DNA from: Rathayibacter sp. Leaf185
Lineage (GTDB): Bacteria > Actinomycetota > Actinomycetes > Actinomycetales > Microbacteriaceae
Assembly: GCF_001423885.1 (NCBI RefSeq)
Contig: NZ_LMPP01000002.1
Location: forward strand, 1,009,956-1,073,955
Length of the DNA: 64,000 nt
Direction: 5' to 3'
Shown here: in pieces, positions 33,645 to 43,753 of the stretch
How the letters are laid out: each line of letters opens with the position of its first letter
Position numbering within the stretch: position 1 is the stretch's first letter
Made by a program: the position numbers and the translations under genes
Notes under the pieces: model-generated
What the model was told of the DNA's origin: nothing
Seen by the model: only the letters and a program-made list of their open reading frames with translations
Database searches by the model: none

Positions 33645-34394
33645 GTGCGCGAGAAGGCCACGGAGGGGCCCGGAGGCCGCCCCGTGGCCTTCCTGCCCTG
33701 GGTGAAGGCCGACGCCCCGGCCGAACAGGAGGCTCCTTCGGAGCAGTCCGCGCCGGTCAGCACGATCGGACGCTCCGAGTCGCGAGCCGCGGCGGCCGAG
33801 CGCGTCGCCGAGCTGTCGGCGCACGTGGCGCGGCGATCGGCGAGCGAGGCGCGAGACGAGGCCCCCCGCGAGGAGGACGATCGCGAGATCGAGCTCGCCG
33901 CTCCGGAGGAGCCCGATCCCGAGCAGATCGCCGACCGCATCGTCCGCGGGCTCTCGCGCAAGAGCCTCTCGGTCGCCGAGGTCGAGGCGCGGCTCTACAC
34001 CGAGGGCGTGGCCGAGAAGGATGCGCTCGAGATCCTCGAGCGGTTCGCGCGCTTCGGCTACCTCGACGACTACAAGATGGCCGAGCAGCTCGTGCTCTCC
34101 CTCCGCGAGCGCAAGAAGCTCGGCCGGTCGTCGATCCAGCAGGAGCTGAGGGGCCGCAAGCTCGATCCCGATGCGATCGCCTCGGCGCTCGACGAGTTCG
34201 ACGGCGACGACGAGTACCGCACGGCCCTCGAGCTGGCGCGCAAGCGGCTCCCGAGCCTGCGGTCGCTCTCCGACGAGGTCGCTGAGCGCCGCCTGACGGG
34301 GTTCCTCGCCCGACGAGGGTACGGCGGAGCACTCGTCCAGCGGGTCGTGCGCGAGACCGTGCGACGCCCGGGGTCGAGCCCCCGCTTCCGCTGA
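33645..34394 (+). CDS. recX: Regulatory protein RecX
   Basis: 249 residues. The first ~95 are disordered and acidic. The helical RecX repeats follow ([57 protein letters not shown] and a third unit ending [16 protein letters not shown]). RecX binds in the RecA filament groove and limits its activity. The GTG starts three bases after the recA stop, so the two are co-transcribed. Confidence 0.93.
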   Translation: MREKATEGPGGRPVAFLPWVKADAPAEQEAPSEQSAPVSTIGRSESRAAAAERVAELSAHVARRSASEARDEAPREEDDREIELAAPEEPDPEQIADRIVRGLSRKSLSVAEVEARLYTEGVAEKDALEILERFARFGYLDDYKMAEQLVLSLRERKKLGRSSIQQELRGRKLDPDAIASALDEFDGDDEYRTALELARKRLPSLRSLSDEVAERRLTGFLARRGYGGALVQRVVRETVRRPGSSPRFR

Positions 34395-34440
34395 GGCCGG
34401 CGACCGGTTCCCGAGTCACCGACGCGTAGAATCGCCACCC

Positions 34441-36003
34441 ATGAGCACGCTCGGTCCGATCCCCACCCTCGCCGAGGCCCGTCCGCGGACCTACGAAGTG
34501 CGCACCTTCGGCTGCCAGATGAACGTGCACGACTCGGAGCGCCTGAGCGGTTCGCTCGAAGCGGCCGGATACGTGCCCGCCGATGGCGCCGAGGCCGACG
34601 TCGTCGTCATCAACACCTGCGCCGTGCGCGAGAACGCCGACAACAAGCTCTACGGCAACCTCGGTCACCTCGCGTCCGTCAAGCGGCGTCATGAGGGGAT
34701 GCAGATCGCCGTCGGCGGCTGCCTCGCGCAGAAGGACAAGAACGTCATCCTCGATCGAGCGCCGTGGGTCGACGTCGTGTTCGGGACCCACAACATGGGC
34801 GCTCTCCCGAGCCTCCTCGAGCGGGCGCGGCACAACGAGGAGGCGCAGCTCGAGATACTCGAGTCGCTGGACGTCTTCCCGTCCACCCTCCCCACCAAGC
34901 GCGACTCGACGTACAGCGGCTGGGTCTCGATCTCGGTCGGCTGCAACAACACCTGCACCTTCTGCATCGTCCCTGCGCTCCGCGGCAAGGAGAAGGACCG
35001 GCGGCCGGGCGACATCCTCGCCGAGATCCAGGCCCTCGTGGACGACGGTGCGATCGAGGTCACGCTGCTCGGCCAGAACGTCAACTCGTACGGCGTCGAG
35101 TTCGGGGATCGGCAGGCGTTCTCGAAGCTGCTGCGCGCCGCCGGAGCCATCGAGGGTCTCGAGCGGATCCGCTTCACGAGTCCGCACCCCGCCGCCTTCA
35201 CCGACGACGTCATCGACGCGATGGCCGAGACGCCGACGGTCATGCCCCAGCTGCACATGCCGCTCCAGTCGGGCTCCGACCGCATCCTCAAGGCGATGCG
35301 CCGCTCGTACCGCTCCGATCGCTTCCTCGGAATCCTCGACCGCGTCCGCGCGCGCATGCCGCTCGCCGCCATCAGCACCGACATCATCGTGGGGTTCCCC
35401 GGCGAGACCGAGGCCGACTTCGCCGAGACGCTCCGCGTCGTCGAGGAGGCCCGCTTCGCGTCCGCCTTCACGTTCCAGTACTCCATCCGTCCCGGCACTC
35501 CTGCGGCGACGCTGCCCGATCAGGTGCCGAAGGCGGTCGTGCAGGAGCGCTATGAGCGTCTCACCGCCCTGCAGGACGCGATCAGCGAGCGAGAGAACCG
35601 CACGGTCGTCGGTCGCGACGTCGAGGTGCTCGTCGCCACCGGTGAGGGGCGCCGCGACAGCGAGACGCACCGCCTGAGCGGCCGCGCTGAGGACAGCCGG
35701 CTGGTCCACTTCGATGTCCCGGACGGCTCCGAGCTGCCCCGACCGGGAGACGTGGTGTCGGTGCGGGTCACCCGCGCAGCTCCCTTCTACCTTCTGGCCG
35801 ATTCGGTCGACGGAGCGCCGCTGCGTGTCCGGCGCACCCGTGCGGGCGACGCCTGGGACCGTGCCCAGGCCGAATCCTGCGGTGTCCCCGCTGCGGCGAC
35901 TCCGGGAGTCGCGCCTCGGGTGTCGCTCGGCCTCCCGAGTCTGCGTGCCCGGACCGCGACGCTGACCACTCCGATCTACGACACCGCCGATGGCGAGCGC
36001 TGA
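34441..36003 (+). CDS. miaB: tRNA-2-methylthio-N6-dimethylallyladenosine synthase
   Basis: 520 residues. The N-terminal MTTase domain has [12 protein letters not shown] and two further cluster cysteines (NTCAVRE, GGCLAQ). The radical-SAM site is CNNTCTFC, and a TRAM domain comes near residue 390-450. MiaB adds methylthio to i6A37 of tRNAs, after MiaA. About 60 residues beyond the TRAM domain are extra and less conserved. TAGAAT (34427-34432) ends eight bases before the ATG. Its last 14 bases overlap miaA. Confidence 0.95.
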   Translation: MSTLGPIPTLAEARPRTYEVRTFGCQMNVHDSERLSGSLEAAGYVPADGAEADVVVINTCAVRENADNKLYGNLGHLASVKRRHEGMQIAVGGCLAQKDKNVILDRAPWVDVVFGTHNMGALPSLLERARHNEEAQLEILESLDVFPSTLPTKRDSTYSGWVSISVGCNNTCTFCIVPALRGKEKDRRPGDILAEIQALVDDGAIEVTLLGQNVNSYGVEFGDRQAFSKLLRAAGAIEGLERIRFTSPHPAAFTDDVIDAMAETPTVMPQLHMPLQSGSDRILKAMRRSYRSDRFLGILDRVRARMPLAAISTDIIVGFPGETEADFAETLRVVEEARFASAFTFQYSIRPGTPAATLPDQVPKAVVQERYERLTALQDAISERENRTVVGRDVEVLVATGEGRRDSETHRLSGRAEDSRLVHFDVPDGSELPRPGDVVSVRVTRAAPFYLLADSVDGAPLRVRRTRAGDAWDRAQAESCGVPAAATPGVAPRVSLGLPSLRARTATLTTPIYDTADGER

Positions 36004-36991
36004 GGCCGACCGGCCGTTGACCGACAGGCCCTTGGCCGACCGGCCCCTGAACGACGGAACCGGCGTCCTCGTCGTCGTCGGTGCGACCGGCACCGGCAAG
36101 TCCGAGCTGTCGCTCGATCTCGCTGACGCGATCCGGGCCTACGGTGGCGCGGCTGAGATCGTCAATGCCGACGCGATGCAGCTCTACCGCGGAATGGACG
36201 TCGGCACCGCGAAGCTCGCCCCGGCCGATCGGCGAGGAGTGCCCCACCACCTGCTCGACGTGCTGGACGTCACCGAGGAGGCCTCGGTCGCTCGGTATCA
36301 GCAGGAGGCGCGTCGCGTGATCGACGACGTGATCGAGCGGGGCGCCACGCCGATCCTCGTCGGCGGCTCCGGGCTGTACGTCTCCAGCGTCATCTTCGAG
36401 TTCACCTTCGCCGGCACCGACCCCGACCTCCGTCGCTCCCTCGAGGAGGAGGCGGAGCGCGAGGGCGCGGCGGTCCTGTTCACCCGCCTCCGGGCGATCG
36501 ACGCCGAGGTCGCCGAGCGGATCGGCCCGTTCAACGTCCGGCGGATCGTCCGCGCGCTCGAGATAGCCGAGCTGACCGGCTCGCCGCACAGCGCTCTGAT
36601 GTCGGACGAGCCCGTGTCGTGGCGCCCGTCGGAGGTGCTGATGCTCGAGGCCCCGCGCGAGGTCCTCGTCGAACGCCTCGATCGCAGGGTCGAGCGGATG
36701 TGGGCGGGCGGCATGCTCGACGAGATCGAGCGCCTCGTCCCTCTCGGTCTCGAGCGGGGCGTCACCGCCGGTCGGGCGATCGGCTACGCCCAGGCCCTCG
36801 CCCAGCGTTCGGGCGAGATGAGCGAGGAGGAGGCGATCGCCGCCACCCAGTCGCTCACCCGGCGCTACGCCCGCCGCCAGAACAGCTGGTTCCGGCGCTA
36901 CGGGCACGCGCACCGACTGCCGTTCGACGCACCCGATCTGCTGGCGCGCGCGCTCGATCACGCACAGGTCCATCCTCCACGCCCTCGCTAG
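35990..36991 (+). CDS. miaA: tRNA dimethylallyltransferase
   Basis: 333 residues. P-loop [15 protein letters not shown] is at about 30, followed by [28 protein letters not shown] and [13 protein letters not shown] near the end. MiaA attaches dimethylallyl to A37 of tRNAs, the substrate step for MiaB. The overlapping start at 35990 includes a peculiar repeated leader ([16 protein letters not shown]) made by 15-base direct repeats (36005-36049). A later start within these repeats (TTG 36017 or 36032) cannot be excluded, since the catalytic domain starts only at [10 protein letters not shown]. Confidence 0.93.
   Translation: MASAEADRPLTDRPLADRPLNDGTGVLVVVGATGTGKSELSLDLADAIRAYGGAAEIVNADAMQLYRGMDVGTAKLAPADRRGVPHHLLDVLDVTEEASVARYQQEARRVIDDVIERGATPILVGGSGLYVSSVIFEFTFAGTDPDLRRSLEEEAEREGAAVLFTRLRAIDAEVAERIGPFNVRRIVRALEIAELTGSPHSALMSDEPVSWRPSEVLMLEAPREVLVERLDRRVERMWAGGMLDEIERLVPLGLERGVTAGRAIGYAQALAQRSGEMSEEEAIAATQSLTRRYARRQNSWFRRYGHAHRLPFDAPDLLARALDHAQVHPPRPR
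36005..36049 (+). repeat. Three 15-base tandem repeats at the miaA 5' end
   Basis: Units at 36005-36019, 36020-36034 and 36035-36049 follow the pattern RCCGACMGGCCSYTG and encode (T/A)DRPL repeats. They lie before the P-loop and look like slippage products. Confidence 0.6.
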
Positions 36992-37001
36992 GCTGTCCGC
37001 C

Positions 37002-37883
37002 ATGACGATCGAGCTGCACTTCACGAAGGGCCAGGGCACCGGGAACGACTTCGTGCTCTTCAGCGACCCGGACGGTGAGGTGGACCTCTCGCCCGCCCAG
37101 ATCGCGATGATCTGCGATCGACACTTCGGTGTCGGTGCCGACGGCGTGATCCGCGCAGTGCGCTCGCGAGCCCTCCCCGAGGGCACTGCCGCCCTCGAGC
37201 AGGAGCCGGAGGCCGAGTGGTTCATGGACTACCGCAACGCCGACGGGTCGATCGCCGAGATGTGCGGCAACGGCATCCGTGTCTACGCGGCCTTCCTCCT
37301 GGCCGGCGGCCTCGCCGAGCTCGAGCCGGGCGACACCCTGCCCATCGGCACCCGCGCCGGCGTCCGGGACGTCACCCGCAGCGGTGCCGGCTTCCAGGTC
37401 GACCTCGGCCGCTGGGAGCTCGCGGGAGGCGAGCCCCTGGTCCGCGCCAAGGAGCTCAAGGTGGCGCGCCCCGGTCTCGGCATCGACCTCGGCAACCCGC
37501 ATGTCGTCGTCGCGCTCAGCAACGACGAGGAGCTCGACTCCGCCGACCTGGTCTACATCCCGCAGATCGAGCCGGAGCCGGAGGACGGCGCGAACGTCGA
37601 GTTCGTGGTGCCCGGGGAGCCGCTGATCCACGACGGCGTCGGCCGCATCCGGATGCGGGTGCACGAGCGCGGCAGCGGTGAGACCCTCAGCTGCGGGACG
37701 GGCGCCGCCGCGGCCGCTCTCGCCGTCCGCTACTGGGCGGGCCCTCGCGCGCCCCAGTCGTGGCGCGTCGAGGTCGCCGGCGGCACGCTCGGAGTGACGA
37801 TGTTCCCCACCGAGGAGGGCGAGCACGTCGGCCTCTCGGGGCCGGCCGACCTCGTCTACACCGGCACGATCCGGATCGACTGA
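37002..37883 (+). CDS. dapF: Diaminopimelate epimerase
   Basis: 293 residues. Both catalytic cysteines are visible: [17 protein letters not shown] and [25 protein letters not shown] is the family start. DapF turns LL-DAP into meso-DAP for peptidoglycan and lysine. TAGGCT (36989-36994), overlapping the miaA stop, ends seven bases before the ATG. It converges on the methyltransferase gene. Confidence 0.96.
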   Translation: MTIELHFTKGQGTGNDFVLFSDPDGEVDLSPAQIAMICDRHFGVGADGVIRAVRSRALPEGTAALEQEPEAEWFMDYRNADGSIAEMCGNGIRVYAAFLLAGGLAELEPGDTLPIGTRAGVRDVTRSGAGFQVDLGRWELAGGEPLVRAKELKVARPGLGIDLGNPHVVVALSNDEELDSADLVYIPQIEPEPEDGANVEFVVPGEPLIHDGVGRIRMRVHERGSGETLSCGTGAAAAALAVRYWAGPRAPQSWRVEVAGGTLGVTMFPTEEGEHVGLSGPADLVYTGTIRID

Positions 37884-37905
37884 CGGCCTGCATCGACCGC
37901 CGCGA

Positions 37906-38514
37906 TCAGAGCCGCGTCGTCCGGAGGATCCGGAATCCCTTCGCGGACGAGACCCGCTCGACCTCGAGACGGCTCTCGAACGCGTCGGTCATCCAGGTCT
38001 GGAGCGAGTCGGAGCCGAGGTTGCGCTGCACCACCAGCCACGCGTCGGCGCCGTCCTCGAGGCGGGGGAGCCAGCGCTCGAGCAGCGCGTGCAGCTCGTC
38101 CTTCCCGACCCGGATCGGCGGATTCGACCAGATGGTCCGGAATCGCAGCCCCTCGGGAACATCGTCGGGCAGCACGGCGTTGACATTGGTGAGGCCGAGT
38201 TCTGCGCAGTTGCGCCGGACGAGTTCGAGCGCTCGCTGGTTGACGTCGACCGCCCACACCCGGGCGTCGGGGGACTCGAGGGCGAGCGTGAGCGCGAGCG
38301 GTCCCCAGCCGCAGCCGAGATCGAGCAGATCCCCGTCGGCCGGGACTTCGGGAGCGGCGTTGAGCAGGACGCGGGTCCCGAGGTCGATGTGCCCGGGGCT
38401 GAAGACGCCTCCGGCGGTGGTGACCTCGAGGTCGCGACCGGCCAGACGGACCGAGATCCGGCGGGGTCGGAGATCACCGTCGGGAGTACTCGTGAAGTAG
38501 TGCTCGCCGGCCAT
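37906..38514 (-). CDS. Class I SAM-dependent methyltransferase (RsmC-like)
   Basis: 202 residues. SAM motif I is LLDLGCGWGPLALTLA, and the NPPI motif (TIWSNPPIRVGK) marks an N-directed RNA methyltransferase of the RsmC/RlmG group, most likely acting on guanine N2 of rRNA. The full RsmC has two such domains; this has one plus a short N-terminal part (YFTSTPDGDLRPRRI). The start at 38514 is supported by a minus-strand TAAGTT (38523-38528) eight bases upstream. It is divergent from hflX. Confidence 0.88.
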   Translation of the reverse strand: MAGEHYFTSTPDGDLRPRRISVRLAGRDLEVTTAGGVFSPGHIDLGTRVLLNAAPEVPADGDLLDLGCGWGPLALTLALESPDARVWAVDVNQRALELVRRNCAELGLTNVNAVLPDDVPEGLRFRTIWSNPPIRVGKDELHALLERWLPRLEDGADAWLVVQRNLGSDSLQTWMTDAFESRLEVERVSSAKGFRILRTTRL

Positions 38515-38557
38515 GAGAAGAGAACTTATCAACACCCGAGGAGTTAGTGTTACAAGG

Positions 38558-40096
38558 ATGACCGAAGACCTGAACGAGACCGACACGACCGACGCCGTGG
38601 ATGTCGTCTCGCGGGTCCTGGCGAACGCGCAGTCGCGTTCGGCGGGCTACTCGCGCTTCGTCTCGGGCGGCGCGCAGGCGCTGCAGACCAGCGGCCACGG
38701 AGGCGAGAACTCCGACGGCGACCAGTTCGACCGCGAGGACCGGCAGGCGCTCCGCCGGGTGGCGGGGCTCTCGACCGAGCTCGAGGACGTCTCCGAAGTC
38801 GAGTACCGGCAGCTGCGTCTCGAGAACGTGGTGCTGATCGGCGTGTACTCGCAGAACTCGCTCGAGGACGCCGAGAACTCGCTGCACGAGCTCGCCGCAC
38901 TGGCCGAGACGGCGGGAGCGACCGTCCTCGACGGCCTCCTCCAGCGCCGCCCGCACCCCGACCCGAGCACGTACCTGGGCAAGGGCAAGGCCGAGGAGCT
39001 CGCCTCCCTCGTCGCCGCCCTGGGCGCCGACACCGTCGTCGCCGACACCGAGCTCGCACCCAGCCAGCGGCGCTCGCTCGAGGACGTCGTCAAGGTGAAG
39101 GTGATCGACCGCACGGCCGTCATCCTCGACATCTTCAGCCAGCACGCCACGAGCCGCGAGGGCAAGGCGCAGGTCGAGCTCGCGCAGCTCGAGTACCTGC
39201 TCCCGCGCCTCCGCGGTTGGGGCGAGTCGATGTCGCGCCAGGCCGGAGGCCAGGTGGGCTCCGGCGCCGGAATGGGCTCGCGTGGACCGGGTGAGACGAA
39301 GATCGAGCTCGACCGTCGACGCATCCACACCCGGATGGCGCGGCTGCGCAAGCAGATCACCGCGATGAAGCCGGCGCGCGAGGCGAAGCGGGCGAACCGC
39401 AAGCGGAACGCGGTGCCTTCCGTCGCGATCGCCGGATACACGAACGCCGGCAAGTCGAGCCTCCTGAACCGGATGACCCACGCGGGAGTGCTCGTCGAGA
39501 ACTCGCTCTTCGCGACTCTCGATGCGACGATCCGCAAGTCGCAGACCAGCGACGGCCGCCTCTACACGCTGGCCGACACCGTCGGCTTCGTGCGGGCGCT
39601 CCCGCACCAGCTGGTCGAGGCCTTCCGCTCGACGCTCGAGGAGGTCGCCGACTCCGACATCATCGTGCACGTCGTCGACGCCTCCCACCCCGACCCCGCT
39701 GGTCAGATCGCGACCGTCAGGGACGTCATCGGCGAGGTCGGTGCGCGCGGCATCCCCGAGATCATCGCCTTCAACAAGTCCGACCTCATCGACGACGGGG
39801 CGCGTCTCGTGCTCCGCGGGCTCGCTCCCGATGCGGTGTTCGTCTCGGCCCGCAGCGGCGAGGGGATGGACGAGCTGCAGGCGAGGATCGCCGAGATCCT
39901 CCCCGAGCCCGAGATCGAGATCGACCTGCTCGTGCCCTACGACCGCGGCGACGTGGTGTCGCAGCTGCACCGCAACGGGCGCATCCTCACGACGCAGTAC
40001 GTCGAGGGCGGTACCCACGTGCGCGCGCTGGTGCACGCCGAGCTGGCCGGCTCGCTCGGCGAGTTCGCGGCTCCGCCGGCGGTCGTGGAGGCCTAG
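38558..40096 (+). CDS. hflX: GTPase HflX
   Basis: 512 residues. The N-terminal domain contains RRPHPDPSTYLGKGKAEEL, then the GQVGSGAGMGSRGPGETKIELDRR linker. The GTPase has G1 GYTNAGKSSLLN, G3 DTVGFVRALPHQLVEAFRSTLEE and G4 NKSD. HflX splits stalled 70S ribosomes under heat or antibiotic stress. The start was chosen at 38558 because TAGTGT (38545-38550) is seven bases upstream. The gap with the divergent methyltransferase is only 43 bases, so the promoters overlap. Confidence 0.95.
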   Translation: MTEDLNETDTTDAVDVVSRVLANAQSRSAGYSRFVSGGAQALQTSGHGGENSDGDQFDREDRQALRRVAGLSTELEDVSEVEYRQLRLENVVLIGVYSQNSLEDAENSLHELAALAETAGATVLDGLLQRRPHPDPSTYLGKGKAEELASLVAALGADTVVADTELAPSQRRSLEDVVKVKVIDRTAVILDIFSQHATSREGKAQVELAQLEYLLPRLRGWGESMSRQAGGQVGSGAGMGSRGPGETKIELDRRRIHTRMARLRKQITAMKPAREAKRANRKRNAVPSVAIAGYTNAGKSSLLNRMTHAGVLVENSLFATLDATIRKSQTSDGRLYTLADTVGFVRALPHQLVEAFRSTLEEVADSDIIVHVVDASHPDPAGQIATVRDVIGEVGARGIPEIIAFNKSDLIDDGARLVLRGLAPDAVFVSARSGEGMDELQARIAEILPEPEIEIDLLVPYDRGDVVSQLHRNGRILTTQYVEGGTHVRALVHAELAGSLGEFAAPPAVVEA

Positions 40097-40112
40097 CAGG
40101 ACAGTCCTCGAT

Positions 40113-40151
40113 GCGCCCGTGACCCCGGAGAGATCCGCGGGTCGCGGGCGC
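40113..40151 (+). terminator. Hairpin terminator after hflX
   Basis: GCGCCCGTGACCC (40113-40125) pairs with GGGTCGCGGGCGC (40139-40151) with one T-G wobble, followed by TTCGTCGTC. It separates hflX from metF. Confidence 0.65.
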
Positions 40152-40240
40152 TTCGTCGTCCGCGCGGACGATCGATCGACACACTCCGTCACGCCCGTTC
40201 ACACCGCGTCACGCGAGTCGACGCCGCTGCTCGGCGTTCC

Positions 40241-40246
40241 TACTGT
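40241..40246 (+). promoter_or_regulatory. Probable metF-metE promoter (-10 TACTGT)
   Basis: TACTGT at 40241-40246 lies 66 bases before the metF GTG, giving a leader of about 60 bases that contains GGAGGG. I see no SAM-type riboswitch in it, so control is probably by a repressor. Confidence 0.35.
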
Positions 40247-40312
40247 GGACCGCGAGGCGCCGGGTGCATCGCAGCGGACCGGGCTCAGGACGAGGGAACG
40301 GAGGGCTGCGTC

Positions 40313-41338
40313 GTGCCGACGAATCACGCGGGGCCCGCTCCGGAACCCCCCTGTCCCGGTCGCATCCCCTTCTCCTTCGAGATATACCCGCCTCGCACGA
40401 CCGAGGGCACGGCGGCACTGCTGCGCACGGTGGACCGTCTGACCGAGGCCCGGCCCTCCTTCATCTCCGTGACCTACGGCGCCGGCGGCTCCTCCCGCAG
40501 TGCGTCCCTCGAGATCCTCCGCCACATCCACCGCAGCACCTCGGTCGAGGCGCTGGCCCACCTCACCTGCGTCGGCTCGACCCACGCCGAGGCGAGCCGC
40601 CTCGTCCACGAGTTCCTGGAGGCGGGGGTCACCCGGTTCCTCGCCCTCCGCGGCGATCCGCCGGTCGGCAGCCCCGATGGAGTGGATGTCGTCGGCGACT
40701 TCGGCAGCGCTGCCGAGCTGGTGCAGCTCATCCACCGCGTGCAGGCGGAGCGCGAGCCCTACGGCGCCGTGGCCGTTCCCGGGCAGCCGAACGCGCAGCG
40801 GGTCGACGTCGCCGGCCGTCCCCGCGCGCAGGTCGCCGTCGCGGCCTTCCCCAACGGCCATCCGCGGTCGCGCTCGCGCACGCAGGACCTCGACGCCCTG
40901 CTGGCGAAGGAGGCCGCGGGGGCGTCGTTCGCGATCACGCAGCTGTTCTTCCACCCCTCCGACTACGTGCACTTCGTCGAGCGCGCCCGGGCGGCCGGTG
41001 TCCGCATGCCGATCATCCCGGGGGTCATGCCCGTCACCAGCCCGGCTCGACTCCGCCGGATGCTCGAACTCAGTGGTGAGGACCTGCCCGCCGAGCTCGC
41101 GATCGCCCTCGACGTCGAGCCCGACGACGACGCGCGTCGTCGGATCGGGGTCGCCCATGCGGCCGCGATGGTCAGGACTCTCGTCGCGGCCGGGGCGCCG
41201 GCGATCCACCTGTACGCCTTCAACCGCCACGAGGAGGCCCTCGCCGTCCTCGCCGAGAGCGGCCTCCTGCCCCGGGAGCCCGCGCTCGCGGGCGGTCCGC
41301 GCCCGTCACCACCCCTCACCACGGAGAGAGCATCATGA
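40313..41338 (+). CDS. metF: Methylenetetrahydrofolate reductase
   Basis: 341 residues. FSFEIYPPR (catalytic Glu), FISVTYGAGGS, HLTCVGST, LALRGDPP and ITQLFF are the standard MTHFR strands of the FAD-binding barrel. It makes 5-methyl-tetrahydrofolate, the methyl donor for MetE encoded next. The stop overlaps the metE ATG (ATGA), so translation is coupled. The GTG start follows a purine-rich GGAGGG. Confidence 0.93.
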   Translation: MPTNHAGPAPEPPCPGRIPFSFEIYPPRTTEGTAALLRTVDRLTEARPSFISVTYGAGGSSRSASLEILRHIHRSTSVEALAHLTCVGSTHAEASRLVHEFLEAGVTRFLALRGDPPVGSPDGVDVVGDFGSAAELVQLIHRVQAEREPYGAVAVPGQPNAQRVDVAGRPRAQVAVAAFPNGHPRSRSRTQDLDALLAKEAAGASFAITQLFFHPSDYVHFVERARAAGVRMPIIPGVMPVTSPARLRRMLELSGEDLPAELAIALDVEPDDDARRRIGVAHAAAMVRTLVAAGAPAIHLYAFNRHEEALAVLAESGLLPREPALAGGPRPSPPLTTERAS

Positions 41339-43662
41339 GCACGACCGCAGCCGTCTTCCCCACCGGAACCGTCCTGGGCTATCCCCGCATCGGCCGGCGC
41401 CGCGAGCTCAAGAAGGCGATCGAGTCCTTCTGGGCCGGATCGATCGGGGTCGCGGCGCTCGAGGAGTCTGCCGCCGGGCTCCGCGCCGCCACCCGCGAGC
41501 GGCTGCTCGCCCTCGGTCTCGGCCGCGACGACTCATCGATCCCCGAGGCGCACTCGTTCTACGACCAGGTGCTCGACACGACCGTGGCCGTCGGAGCGAT
41601 CCCCGAGCGCTTCGCGGACCTCGTCGTCGCCGGCTCGCTCGATCTCGCGGGCTACTTCACCCTGGCGCGCGGCGACGGCGACCGCGCTCCGCTCGAGATG
41701 ACGAAGTGGTTCGACTCCAATTACCACTACCTGGTGCCCGAGATCGGCCCCGAGACCGTGTTCTCGCTCGCCGACACCCGGCGGGTCCGCGAGGTCGAGG
41801 AGGCGCGCGAGACCGGATTCACCACCCGCCCGGTCCTGGTCGGGCCCGTCACGTACCTCCTGCTCGCAAAACCGTCCGAGTCGGCGCCCGCCGGGTTCGA
41901 GCCCCTCTCGCGGCTGGCCGACCTGCTGCCCGTGTACGTCGAGCTGCTGGCACGCCTCCGGGAGGCCGGAGCCGAGTGGGTGCAGCTCGACGAGCCGGCA
42001 CTGGTGTCGGAGTCGATCGAGGTAGGCCGCGCCCGGGTCCTCGGGGCCACAGCCGAGGCGTACCGGGAACTCGGCACGGCGGAGGATCGACCCGCCCTCT
42101 TCGTCGCTGCACCCTACGGCGACCTCGGCGACGCTCTGCCCGTCCTCGGCGCCTCGCCCGTCGAGGCGATCGGAGTCGACCTCGTGAAGGGCTCCGCGCC
42201 CACCCTCGCGCTCGAGGGCACCGTCCTCGTGGCGGGCGTGGTCGACGGCCACAATGTCTGGCGCGGCGATCTCGCCGGCGCGCTGGAGGCCGCGGAGGCG
42301 CTCCGCCCCTTCGCGGCCCGGGTCGCCGTCTCGACGTCCACGTCGCTCTTCCACGTCCCGCACGACGTCACCGACGAGCCCGACCTCGATGCACGGCTCG
42401 CGTCGTGGCTCGCCTTCGCCGATCAGAAGGTGGCGCAGGTCGCGGTCCTCGCCCGCGGTCTCGCGGAGGGACGCGATGCGATAGCGCCCGAGCTCGCTGA
42501 CGCCGCCGCGGCGCTCGAGGACCGCCGGGAGGCTCCCGGCGTCCGTGACGGAGCCGTGCGCGCCCGCGCGGCCGCCCTCCGGCCGGAGGACTACAGCCGC
42601 GCCTCCTACGACGAGCGTTTCGCTGCTCAGGAGGAGGCTCTCGGGCTCCCGCCGCTGCCGACGACGACGATCGGCTCGTTCCCGCAGACCCGTGAGATCC
42701 GGACGGCCCGCGCGGCGGTCGGACGCGGCGACCTCACCGAGGTGCAGTACGTCGAGCGGATGCGGGCCGAGATCGAGCGGGTCGTGCGCCTCCAGGAGGA
42801 GATCGGGCTCGACGTCCTCGTGCACGGCGAGCCGGAGCGCAACGACATGGTGCAGTACTTCGCCGAGAACCTCGACGGGTTCGCGGTCACCCGCAACGGC
42901 TGGGTGCAGTCCTACGGGAGCCGCTGCACTCGGCCGTCTCTGCTCTGGGGCGACGTCTCGCGCCCGGCCCCGGTCACGGTCGACTGGTCGAGCTTCACGC
43001 AGTCGCTGACCGACCGGCCTGTCAAGGGCATGCTGACCGGCCCGGTGACGATCCTCGCCTGGTCGTTCGTGCGCGACGACCAACCCCTGAAGGAGACGGC
43101 GGAGCAGGTCGCGCTGAGTCTGCGCGACGAGATCGCCGACCTCGAGCGCGCGGGCATCCGCATCGTCCAGGTCGACGAGCCGGCGCTGCGCGAGCTGCTG
43201 CCGCTCGAGAAGGCGAATCAGCCCGCCTACCTCGACTGGTCGGTCGGCTCCTTCCGGCTCGCGACCGCGGGCGCCGCGACCGGGACGCAGATCCACACCC
43301 ATCTCTGCTACTCCGAGTTCGGCGTGGTCATCGATGCGATCGATCAGCTGGACGCCGATGTGACCAGCATCGAGGCGGCGCGCTCGAGGATGGAGGTCGT
43401 CACCGACATCGAGCGGTCCGGCTTCGCCCGCGGCATCGGCCCCGGCGTCTACGACATCCACTCCCCGCGCGTCCCGAGCGAGGCGGAGCTGACGGATCTG
43501 GTGGGCACCGCCCTCGGCTCGATTCCGGCGCGACAGCTCTGGATCAACCCCGACTGCGGCCTCAAGACCCGTGGCTACGAGGAGACCGTCGCGTCGCTGC
43601 GCGCGATGGTCTCGGCGGCGGCGGGTGCCCGCGCGGCGCTCCCGGAGGCGGCAGCCGTCTAG
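41335..43662 (+). CDS. metE: Cobalamin-independent methionine synthase
   Basis: 775 residues, two barrel domains. The N-terminal half begins GYPRIGRRRELKKAIESFW. The C-terminal half has TTTIGSFPQT, HGEPERNDMVQYF, and the zinc ligands in IHTHLCYSEF and INPDCGLKTR. It methylates homocysteine from methyl-tetrahydrofolate-polyglutamate without B12. It is coupled to metF, so the pair is a complete last-step methionine unit. Confidence 0.96.
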   Translation: MSTTAAVFPTGTVLGYPRIGRRRELKKAIESFWAGSIGVAALEESAAGLRAATRERLLALGLGRDDSSIPEAHSFYDQVLDTTVAVGAIPERFADLVVAGSLDLAGYFTLARGDGDRAPLEMTKWFDSNYHYLVPEIGPETVFSLADTRRVREVEEARETGFTTRPVLVGPVTYLLLAKPSESAPAGFEPLSRLADLLPVYVELLARLREAGAEWVQLDEPALVSESIEVGRARVLGATAEAYRELGTAEDRPALFVAAPYGDLGDALPVLGASPVEAIGVDLVKGSAPTLALEGTVLVAGVVDGHNVWRGDLAGALEAAEALRPFAARVAVSTSTSLFHVPHDVTDEPDLDARLASWLAFADQKVAQVAVLARGLAEGRDAIAPELADAAAALEDRREAPGVRDGAVRARAAALRPEDYSRASYDERFAAQEEALGLPPLPTTTIGSFPQTREIRTARAAVGRGDLTEVQYVERMRAEIERVVRLQEEIGLDVLVHGEPERNDMVQYFAENLDGFAVTRNGWVQSYGSRCTRPSLLWGDVSRPAPVTVDWSSFTQSLTDRPVKGMLTGPVTILAWSFVRDDQPLKETAEQVALSLRDEIADLERAGIRIVQVDEPALRELLPLEKANQPAYLDWSVGSFRLATAGAATGTQIHTHLCYSEFGVVIDAIDQLDADVTSIEAARSRMEVVTDIERSGFARGIGPGVYDIHSPRVPSEAELTDLVGTALGSIPARQLWINPDCGLKTRGYEETVASLRAMVSAAAGARAALPEAAAV

Positions 43663-43675
43663 GGGGCCTTCGACC

Positions 43676-43749
43676 GAGCGAGGGAACCCCGGGCCGTCGA
43701 GGCGGCCTGCTCGCGCAGGCACTCTCGACGGGCCGGGGTCCCCTCGTTC
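43676..43749. terminator. Large bidirectional terminator between metE and lexA
   Basis: Two 26-base arms (43676-43701 and 43724-43749) are complementary at all but about three positions. They enclose a second small hairpin (CCTGC-TCGC-GCAGG). The element exactly fills the convergent gap between metE and lexA. Confidence 0.7.
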
Positions 43750-43753
43750 CTGG

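Noticed and set aside
40097-40312. SAM or cobalamin riboswitch upstream of metF-metE
   Set aside because: The only strong structure is the hflX terminator. The remaining leader is ~60 bases and lacks riboswitch-like conserved cores.
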